Under the pieces are notes generated by a model that was not told where the DNA came from, did not search any database, and worked only from the letters and a program-made list of their open reading frames with translations. Shown here one piece after another: positions 7,622 to 15,036 of a stretch of DNA of 19,023 nt. This DNA is from Zelonia costaricensis (Eukaryota; Euglenozoa; Kinetoplastea; Trypanosomatida; Trypanosomatidae): contig JASAOO010003046.1 in assembly GCA_030849075.1 (NCBI GenBank), positions 1-19,023 on the forward strand, written 5' to 3'. The first letter of the stretch is position 1, and each line of letters opens with the position of its first letter. The translations under genes were made by a program, and so were the position numbers.

Positions 7622-10600
7622 ATGTCTGCTGCGAGACCCAGCGACTCGCGCCGCAGCGCGGGGGCGCGGCCCCCGCCAGCCAGCTCCTCACTGCGGCCGA
7701 ACACGGGCCGCGCCTGGCCCCTTGCGACCTCTGCCAACACCACCTTCGACACATCAACGCGCGAGCTGCGCTACCGGGCTCCGTCGGCCGAACCCGTAGC
7801 GCCGCCGCCGCCGCCGCCGCCGGCTCCCGCAGCCGCAACAAAGCCGCCGCAGCAACATCCATCACAGCCGCAACAGCCGCAGCAGCACCAGCAACGTCAG
7901 TCCCCTGCACGCAGCATACCGGCGAGTGCCACAGCGCGGCGGTCCGCCAACCCGAACCGGAACATCCCGTTCCACACCCGTGTCCCGGCCTCGGCCTCGG
8001 CCTTCGCCGGCCTTGTCCTCCCGCCCGCCGCGTCGCGGGGCAGCTCCCAGCCGGCGTCCACCTCCTCCCGCGTGGCCCCTGAGAGTCAGCAGTCGGCACA
8101 GGTGACACCGCGCGCCGCCTCGCTCTCGGCAAGCCGCAGCTGCCAGCCCCCGCCCACCGCGCAGCGCCCGCCGGTCCGCCCGTACGCTGGCGTGCAGCCC
8201 GCTGTGCAGGTGCAACCGCGACCGCCGCTGCAGCAGCAGCCGCCGTCGCAGCAGCCCGGCAGCAGCACGCGGCGGTCTACCGGGGCGCAGACGAGCCCCG
8301 CCAGCCCCACGCCGCGCGTCTCCATCTCCGCCTCGCCGCCCGCCTCTGCCCCCCGGCACTCACCGCAGCGCTCCCCGCCACGGCACGCGCATCACTCCGG
8401 TGTGACCGCTGCGGCGCTGGCGGCGCCGTCCTCCAACCTCCTCGCCAACGGCTTCGGCCAACGCCCATCTGCGCCGACCCCGCGGCCCACGAGCAGCAAC
8501 GTGGACTTGGCCAACACGCAGCGCCTCAAGTCGCCGGTGCCGTACCAGCCGCAGGTACCGTACGCGAACGCGGCCCCGCCGCAGCACCAGCCGCATTACG
8601 TCGTCTACCTCGAATCCATGACCGCGATTCCGCCGGCGCGCCCGTCGCGACCGCGCGGGAGCGAGGAGGTTGACGCTGAAGGGCAGTACGTGCTAGAGTC
8701 CTACCATCAGCGGCACGCCACCTCTCCACCAACAACGATCTCACCAGCGCCGTGGCGCCCCGCCGAGGGATCTGGAGGCGCCGCTGCTGCAGGCAGGGCC
8801 CCCATGCGGCCCTCTCCACCCACGATGCGGGCGACCAGCGCAATGGAGCATGGCCGGCGGACTTCGATGCCGCCGCCACCGCACCAGCCGTCACCACCAC
8901 CGGCACCGCAACAGCTGCAGCTCACGTACTACGCCCTCGCCCCGTCCCTGCAGCTGACGCAGCACCGCCACGTCCGCCGCATTGTTGCGGGCGAGATGAA
9001 CACTGGCGCCGCGGGTGCCCCGCACTCCCAGGCCTGGTCCCAGCCGCCGAGTGCGCCGCAGCCGGTTGTGTTCGTGCCGCAGGGCCGCGCGCCACCGCCA
9101 CGGCCACCGCCGCATGCGCAGGCGCCGATCTCCAACGGCGCCACCACAGCCCGCCCAGCACACCCGCTTTACCACGCTGTGAACCACAGCCGCAATACAG
9201 GTGGGCCGAGCGGTGTGGCTGCGCCGTCCACGCCGGCGGACGACACCAGCAGCGTCGTGAGCGACACGAGCAGCACCCGCAGTGGCCGCACACGCCACGT
9301 GCTGCGGCGCGGGCGGGTGGCTACCACGAGCGTCATTCCGCAGGGCAGCCCGTACGGCGCCGCACCGGTGTATGCGGTGCGCCTGCCGCGGCACCCGGCG
9401 GCGGGGACGGCACCCCCACCGCGTCCCCCACCGCGGCCGGCAGCGGCACCAGACGCGGCCCTGCGACCGCCGACGTACGGCGCAGAAGTGCCGCCTGCGC
9501 CCCTCTTCACCTCCGCGTCACCGGCCTCGCCTCCGCTGGCAACCTTGGCAACGGACGCACGGTGGCGGCCCACACCCCAACAGCAGCAGCAACAGCAACA
9601 GCAACAGCCGGCCTCGGCAACTCAGCACCGCCCAGACGCAGCTCCTCCCCCGCGCCGTCCGCCACCGCCACCGCCACCACCACCACAGCAGGAGCAGCAG
9701 CAGCAACGCCTTTGCTCTGCCACCGTGCGCCCCGGCCCGGTGAGCGAGCCGAGCAGGCACCGCGGCGGCTCCCACCCCGCCGTCACCCCAAAACTCACAA
9801 GTGCCGCCGCGAACCAGCCGAGCATCACCACCACCAACTGCGACGGCGACTCCGAAGGCGCAGCTTCCGCTGTGCCGCTTGCGCCGCAGCACTCGAACGC
9901 AACGGTCGCCGTGCAGTACTCGGGTACGGCCTTTACCTCGTCGATCCCGGCGGAGTCCTCCAGCGATGAGCCCGACCTCGCCAGCGGGGACGCGGCGGGC
10001 CCGCTGAACAGGCCACTGCCGCGCTTCAACCCGCCGCGTCTGATGCGGCAGGATGGGGGGCCGAGTGCGGAGCACAGCGCGGAGGTCAGCGGCGAGCCGC
10101 TGCAGTCGCTCTCCGTCATCACCGTCGCGGCCAACTCGCGTGGCAGCGGGAGCACCGGCGCTGCGCCCATGCGCCCGGCCACAAGTCCGCCGTGGCAGTC
10201 CGCCTCGCAGCGCACCTCCGACGGCAACCCCGTGCCGCCGCAGGAGGGGAAGGACGAGCCGGAGCAGACTGCATGCGCGACGGCCGATGCGTCGGACGGC
10301 GATGCAGCCCCCACGAGCGCCGCAAGTCCCCTCGAGCGACCCATCTCGTCACAGAGCCTGAACGTGCCGCACTCCGTGCACGTCGCCGTGCCCCTGGAGG
10401 CCGAGGCCCTGTCACACCCGTCGCCGCCAGAGGTGATCATGACGCGCATGGCCCGCGTCGAGCAGCGGCAGAACGTGGGCGGCCACGAGCTCGTCGCCTC
10501 CTCGCCACCGCCGCCCTCGCAACTCATGCCGGCCGTCACGCAGCCCATCGACACCGCAGCCATGCAGCTGGAGATGCCGTCGACCGCCAGCGACCACGCT

Positions 10601-13600
10601 CACATGCGCCGCACCATGACGCCCGAGAAGAGCGGCGCACGGCGAGCGAGCCGCAACGGGGCACGCCCGGTCACCAACTCGGAGGAGCCGCGCGACATCG
10701 ACGTGGACGTGGCACCCGTGACAGAGGATGAGCTGAGCGGCAGCCTCAGCGACAGGGACGACCGTGCGGCAGGTCACCGGTACACGGCGCGGGTGCCTCC
10801 GCCGCCGCAGCGGCAGCAGCAGCAGCAGCGCCACCACCGGCAGCCGCAGGGCGATGGGGCCGGTCTGTCGCCGCTGGAGGAGTACACGCGGTGCTCTGAC
10901 GACGCCTCCGGCGCGCACTCCACCGCCGGCGACGACAACACCGACACAGTGCACGGCGTGGAGCAGACGCAGCGGCCGCCCGGCTCCCCAAGCGTGAACT
11001 CGGGTGGCCCAGCCCCGGCGACGCTGCGGGAGAGCCTCGAGCGCGACCTGCGCATGAGCGACGATGGCGCCGCGGTCAGCGTTTCTCCGCTGGCGGTGGG
11101 CGAGCGCACCGGCTACGTGGACCCGTTGGAGGAGGCGAGCATGGATGCGGCGTACATGCTGGACACGCTCGAGCAGCAGTACGTCCGCATCAACGAGGAG
11201 ACACGGGAGGAGATGGAGGACGTCGTGCACGTGGTGGAGCTGAACCGCCGCAACCGCGCCACCGGGGTGCCGCGCACGTTCGTGTCCAAGGGACAGTACT
11301 CGGACGTCCTGCCGCTCCTGCGGTACCCCGTGGCAGACGAGATGACACCCGAGACGCCGGCGACCCAGCTCACGTACCTGCCGCTGTCGGACGCGGCGTA
11401 CGCGAACCTCTGCGCGGTGGTGTGGCTCTCGCGCTCCAACAGCGCAGACGCCCGCGACCTGCTCGCCAGGGCGCAGCAGCACGCCGGCGTCGCCGACAGC
11501 AGCGACGACAACCAGAGCGCCGCCGCCAGCAGCGTGCCGACGTGCTACTTCGACAACCCCGCCGCTGGCCTGCTCACCGAGCTGGACGCTCAAGTCGTCT
11601 CTCACGTGCGCGGCTTCATCGAGGACGTGGCCGGCGGCGCTGGCGAGGGCTCAGCCGCCTTCACGGCTGCGTGCGTCGCGCTGACTGACCGCGACAACGT
11701 CGGCTGCGTGCGCTCCGACGTGTGGGCCGACGCCGCGGCACGCAGCCTGTCGCTCGCCGACCATGTCACGAACGTGCTGCTCAGCGCCACCGTACCGCGC
11801 GAGGCGGAGCGGCGGCGTGCGCTGGCGGCGCGCATAGCCAGCCCCGTCGAGGTGATGGCGCGCACCACGTGGACGTACTTCCTCGGTGCCTCGCCGTGGA
11901 ACTACGAGGAGGTGGTGGAGGGCGACGTGCACGCGGCGATGCCGACGGCGGCGGCGCGGCTGGCGTACGCGTTCATGTTCAAGGCCCGCATGCGCAACCT
12001 CGACGGCGGCCTCGGCTCGCTGATGTTCTCGATGCTGAGCGAGCAGGTGCCGGAGGCGGCCTTCCTCGACGGGCTGCTCATGCAGGAGAAGCTGCGTTTT
12101 TCCCTGCGCGCCAGTGCCGCGAACGTGGTGTCGTGCACCGCGCTGCGCCGCGAGGCCGTCGAGGCGGGTGACAGTGACCCGAAGCCGATCACGCAGACGC
12201 CCAGCGCCGACCAGCACGCGAACGGCGTGCACGAGCACGGCAGCGGGGCGGCGGCGGCGCCTAGGTGGACGAGCCCGGTGCTCAACGCGTACCTCACCTT
12301 CAGCGATGGTGCCGGGGGCGCCGCCTCCGCCGCGTCGCCGGCGCGCCGCCACCCGAGCGGCTCACCGGACTCGCTGCACCTGGACGGGGCGGCGGCGGCG
12401 ACGCGGCGGCCCCACTCCAGGCCGGTCGACAGTGCGACCGGCAGCCGTGCCTCGACATCGTCGGCGGAGGCGGACTACCTCGTTGCCGCCGGCTCCCCGC
12501 TGGCGACCGATGCGGAGCTGGCGCGTGGTGACGGCGTGGCGGATCTTTACAGCGTTGCCGTGCAGCTCAACTTTTTCTTCCCGACCAAGACGGAGCGAGG
12601 CATGCACCAGCTGTGCGCGGCCCTCATCGAGGATCTCGTGACACTGGAGGCGCTGCCGGTGCCCGAGGAGGTGCACACGCCGGAGGGCACTGTGCTGACA
12701 GACCGCACGTCGATCGTGGACGCGCTCGTGTCGGAGGGGGCTGAGGCGATGCGACACATCATCGTCTCCCTCAGCAGCAACCGCGAGGCCGCTGTGAAGG
12801 CCGGGACGGTCGACGCGTACCGCACTCCGGCGGGCGCGATCGACACGGCGGCGCTGCGGTCCGTCATGGAGGGCTGCCTGATCACGTTCGACGCGGCGGT
12901 CATGTACTTCCTCGCCACCCCCGTGCCGGTGGACGCGCTGTTCGAGTACGTTGTCACAGACGGGCCGCCGAGCATGCAGCCGCAGTGCACGGGCCGCAAG
13001 AGCGCGTTCGCGGAGGTGCTCCGACTGCAGCACGTGGCGGAGACGGTGCAGTACGCGATGGAGATGCAGGATGCTATCCTCGTGGCGGGGCAGTACAACC
13101 ACCTGGTTGCCGCGCACGTGCGGCACGACGCGCAGCAGCAGCACAACCACCACGCGAGCGATGCTGTCCTGCTGGACCACACGACGAACACGGACGACGC
13201 CGCGCTGCTGGCGGAGCTGGATCCGGAGCACGCCAATCAGCAGCAACGCGAGCACCACACCTCGATGGACAAGCTCTCCCTCCTCGACCCCAACACCACG
13301 CCCGAAGGCCGCGATGTTAGCGTGCGTGCCGTGCTCATGGCGCTCTGCCTCGCCGACCCTGCGAAGCCCAGCACCGAGGTGCAGGAGTACCTCCGGCACC
13401 TGCTCGTGCTCTACTTTGAGCAGCACACCGAAAGCGGCGCGCCGGTCGACAGCGGCGATGCCGAGCAAGTCGCACTGGCTCGTCTTGCGACGGCGGAGCT
13501 GACGACGACGGACTGGTTTGGCGAGACGACCGAAACTGGCACGCTCGTCCCCGGTGCCAGCCCCGCCGCGTGCGATCGCGTGCGCGTCGACGCGGAGGAG

Positions 13601-13795
13601 CTCGCCTCCCTCTGCCCGCGCGTGCTGGGTCGGCGCGTCGGGCTGCCGAGCTCGACGATGGCAGACGCCGCGGCGGCCGTCATCTCCGCCACGGCACACG
13701 GCCTCGACATCGGCGGCGACGTCGGCCGAGATGACGGTGATGACGACTCGGTACGGGTGGCGGAGTCGGCCTCGCGTCTGTCGCACCACGCATAG
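7622..13795 (+). CDS. Very large protein with disordered Pro/Gln-rich N-terminal half and unknown helical C-terminal half (2057 aa)
   Basis: I use the ATG at 7622. The frame is open upstream but without ATG, and the nearest good acceptor is at 7544. Residues 1 to about 1160 are dominated by Pro, Ala, Ser, Gln and Arg and are probably disordered, with a polyQ run (653-662), a run of nine Pro (680-688), another Gln cluster, and many S/T-P sites. Short aromatic islands (HYVVYLES, QLTYYALAPS) interrupt this. From about 1167 the protein looks folded and mainly helical: a stretch with LDTLEQQYVRINEETREEME, then QYSDVLPLLRYPV (about 1224), WTYFLGASPWNYEEV and FMFKARMRNLDGGLGSLMF (about 1417-1470), VQLNFFFPTKTERGMHQLC (about 1645), and CLITFDAAVMYFL (about 1752). 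The folded part is itself broken by disordered inserts (about 1518-1635 and 1835-1895). No transmembrane segment, signal peptide or enzyme motif is seen. I do not recognise the family; it is probably kinetoplastid-specific. A scaffold or regulatory role is only a guess from architecture. Confidence 0.85.
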   Translation: MSAARPSDSRRSAGARPPPASSSLRPNTGRAWPLATSANTTFDTSTRELRYRAPSAEPVAPPPPPPPAPAAATKPPQQHPSQPQQPQQHQQRQSPARSIPASATARRSANPNRNIPFHTRVPASASAFAGLVLPPAASRGSSQPASTSSRVAPESQQSAQVTPRAASLSASRSCQPPPTAQRPPVRPYAGVQPAVQVQPRPPLQQQPPSQQPGSSTRRSTGAQTSPASPTPRVSISASPPASAPRHSPQRSPPRHAHHSGVTAAALAAPSSNLLANGFGQRPSAPTPRPTSSNVDLANTQRLKSPVPYQPQVPYANAAPPQHQPHYVVYLESMTAIPPARPSRPRGSEEVDAEGQYVLESYHQRHATSPPTTISPAPWRPAEGSGGAAAAGRAPMRPSPPTMRATSAMEHGRRTSMPPPPHQPSPPPAPQQLQLTYYALAPSLQLTQHRHVRRIVAGEMNTGAAGAPHSQAWSQPPSAPQPVVFVPQGRAPPPRPPPHAQAPISNGATTARPAHPLYHAVNHSRNTGGPSGVAAPSTPADDTSSVVSDTSSTRSGRTRHVLRRGRVATTSVIPQGSPYGAAPVYAVRLPRHPAAGTAPPPRPPPRPAAAPDAALRPPTYGAEVPPAPLFTSASPASPPLATLATDARWRPTPQQQQQQQQQQPASATQHRPDAAPPPRRPPPPPPPPPQQEQQQQRLCSATVRPGPVSEPSRHRGGSHPAVTPKLTSAAANQPSITTTNCDGDSEGAASAVPLAPQHSNATVAVQYSGTAFTSSIPAESSSDEPDLASGDAAGPLNRPLPRFNPPRLMRQDGGPSAEHSAEVSGEPLQSLSVITVAANSRGSGSTGAAPMRPATSPPWQSASQRTSDGNPVPPQEGKDEPEQTACATADASDGDAAPTSAASPLERPISSQSLNVPHSVHVAVPLEAEALSHPSPPEVIMTRMARVEQRQNVGGHELVASSPPPPSQLMPAVTQPIDTAAMQLEMPSTASDHAHMRRTMTPEKSGARRASRNGARPVTNSEEPRDIDVDVAPVTEDELSGSLSDRDDRAAGHRYTARVPPPPQRQQQQQRHHRQPQGDGAGLSPLEEYTRCSDDASGAHSTAGDDNTDTVHGVEQTQRPPGSPSVNSGGPAPATLRESLERDLRMSDDGAAVSVSPLAVGERTGYVDPLEEASMDAAYMLDTLEQQYVRINEETREEMEDVVHVVELNRRNRATGVPRTFVSKGQYSDVLPLLRYPVADEMTPETPATQLTYLPLSDAAYANLCAVVWLSRSNSADARDLLARAQQHAGVADSSDDNQSAAASSVPTCYFDNPAAGLLTELDAQVVSHVRGFIEDVAGGAGEGSAAFTAACVALTDRDNVGCVRSDVWADAAARSLSLADHVTNVLLSATVPREAERRRALAARIASPVEVMARTTWTYFLGASPWNYEEVVEGDVHAAMPTAAARLAYAFMFKARMRNLDGGLGSLMFSMLSEQVPEAAFLDGLLMQEKLRFSLRASAANVVSCTALRREAVEAGDSDPKPITQTPSADQHANGVHEHGSGAAAAPRWTSPVLNAYLTFSDGAGGAASAASPARRHPSGSPDSLHLDGAAAATRRPHSRPVDSATGSRASTSSAEADYLVAAGSPLATDAELARGDGVADLYSVAVQLNFFFPTKTERGMHQLCAALIEDLVTLEALPVPEEVHTPEGTVLTDRTSIVDALVSEGAEAMRHIIVSLSSNREAAVKAGTVDAYRTPAGAIDTAALRSVMEGCLITFDAAVMYFLATPVPVDALFEYVVTDGPPSMQPQCTGRKSAFAEVLRLQHVAETVQYAMEMQDAILVAGQYNHLVAAHVRHDAQQQHNHHASDAVLLDHTTNTDDAALLAELDPEHANQQQREHHTSMDKLSLLDPNTTPEGRDVSVRAVLMALCLADPAKPSTEVQEYLRHLLVLYFEQHTESGAPVDSGDAEQVALARLATAELTTTDWFGETTETGTLVPGASPAACDRVRVDAEELASLCPRVLGRRVGLPSSTMADAAAAVISATAHGLDIGGDVGRDDGDDDSVRVAESASRLSHHA
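9578..9706 (+). repeat. PolyQ-polyP-polyQ coding tract in the large gene
   Basis: Ten Gln codons at 9578-9607 mix CAA and CAG. A short spacer follows, then nine Pro codons at 9659-9685, then a Gln-rich cluster broken by one Glu, with an Arg after it. The mixed codons show it is not a pure triplet repeat, so the Gln run may be kept at the protein level. Confidence 0.85.
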
Positions 13796-14629
13796 CACCC
13801 AAAGCACAACCACACGCACACACACAAAGCCTAACGTTGTCGCAGGATGGCGGGAGGGCGGGGTCGCGCGAGCACCCGTCTTGCCCTCTATCCTCGGCTA
13901 CACGGCTGTGTTGCGCCGGTGAGCCAGCTCGCCTCGCCGCCCCCCCCCCCGCGCCCGCTCGCGTGTAGATAGGAGCCACTCCAGCACCGCATCCACCGTC
14001 TGATCTAGCGCCCCTCCCCCCCCCCCACCCCCACCGCCAACTCCAGCACACCATCGCGTCACCGCTCCTGTAGATCTACCACGTAACCTTTGTTTTCTTT
14101 TCCCGTACTCTCGTCTTCGTTGAAGCGCAATCCAAACGAGGTGGAGGCCAACCCATGCGTGAGCCGGACGCGGCAGGTGCGCGGGCAACTCGACGGGGCG
14201 ACGCCGCGTCGTTTTGATGTGTTTGCACGCTGTGGAGAAGACGCAACACACACTCCGCAGCAGGCACCGAGTGTGTGGGAGGTGTGTTGCCGCGACTCCA
14301 GTCCTCGTGGCGCGCAGCGCTCACAGTCTCAGATTCGTGTCTTGAGCTCTGCCACGTCCTTGCCTGATGGCATGCATCGTTCCGACCAGCTCGCAGCGTG
14401 CGCCAACCCCCCTCCACCCATCTCGCCCTCCCTCCCCGCCTTTCCCGTTCTCGCGACCCACGTGCAACGCCACACTCAGCACTTCACAGTGCCGCCCCGT
14501 CCTTGCGGAACTTTGCCCCCACCTCCTCCCTCCCTCTCTCCACTTTCATACGTGCGGAGCACCCCAGCTCTTGTCTCCGCTCCACAACCTCTCTACGGTA
14601 GGAACTGGAGCTTCTCCCACCGCGTCTGC

Positions 14630-14650
14630 CACACACACACACACACACAC
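14630..14650 (+). repeat. (CA)10 microsatellite
   Basis: Uninterrupted CA repeat in the spacer, upstream of the acceptor candidates of the last gene and so probably in the 3' region of the preceding transcript. Confidence 0.95.
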
Positions 14651-14831
14651 CCTTCCCCCACTCCCCTCCCGCCCCCGTCGCGCTCGTGTGCGCTGCTTGA
14701 ACGCTGCGCGGACGTGGGACCCTACTGACGGCTGTGCGTGTGCGTGCTGGTGTGCAAGGCCCTATCGTGGCGCTCACACACGCTGCCCACCCCCCGTCAC
14801 CTCGTCGCCTCGTGCTTCGTTACCATTGTGC

Positions 14832-14867
14832 AACTCCCTTTCCTCCCCCTCCCCTCCCCCAATTTAG
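14832..14867 (+). promoter_or_regulatory. Strong polypyrimidine tract and trans-splice acceptor of the 15037 gene
   Basis: A near-pure C/T tract of about 28 bases is followed by AATTTAG, with the AG at 14866-14867. This is the most convincing acceptor in the window. The leader would be 169 bases without any ATG. A weaker alternative is the AG at 14995-14996 after TTTCCTCCTTT, which would leave a 40-base leader. Confidence 0.6.
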
Positions 14868-14927
14868 AATCATTGTTCACCTCAACCCCCTCCCCTCCCA
14901 CCCTTGCCAGCGCGCAACCCTCTTGAG

Positions 14928-15021
14928 GTGTGTGTGTCTGTGTGTCTGTGTGTGTCGGTGTATCTGACGGCGCACCCGGCAAGTTTCCTCCTTTAGACCC
15001 CCCCCCCACACACACACACAC
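14928..15021 (+). promoter_or_regulatory. TG tract and CA repeat in the leader just before the start codon
   Basis: Interrupted TG repeats at 14928-14960 are followed by a 15-base CA repeat at 15007-15021, ending 15 bases before the ATG. The CA repeat can pair with at least ten consecutive bases of the TG tract (14928-14937) or nine at 14947-14955, giving a hairpin next to the start codon. Whether it folds this way in the mRNA is an inference. Confidence 0.4.
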
Positions 15022-15036
15022 CGTCGACGACCAAGG

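Larger units (their letters stand above)
13796..15036 (+). other. Intergenic spacer before the last gene
   Basis: These 1.24 kb have C-rich tracts (13940-13950, 14012-14030), a more balanced part at about 14090-14390, a (CA)n repeat at 14630-14650 and a strong polypyrimidine tract at 14832-14860. Open frames through it lack a plausible ATG start or translate into low-complexity Pro/Ser/His. It probably holds the 3' UTR of the large gene and the leader of the last gene. Confidence 0.55.

Noticed and set aside
12362..13825. 487-codon minus-strand frame opposite the end of the large gene
   Set aside because: Again an antisense shadow: Arg/His/Val-rich, no motifs, and opposite to a frame with coherent hydrophobic and helical pattern.
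14090..14728. 212-codon frame in the spacer before the last gene
   Set aside because: It starts at TTG, runs through the (CA)10 repeat and pyrimidine tracts, and has no recognisable motif.
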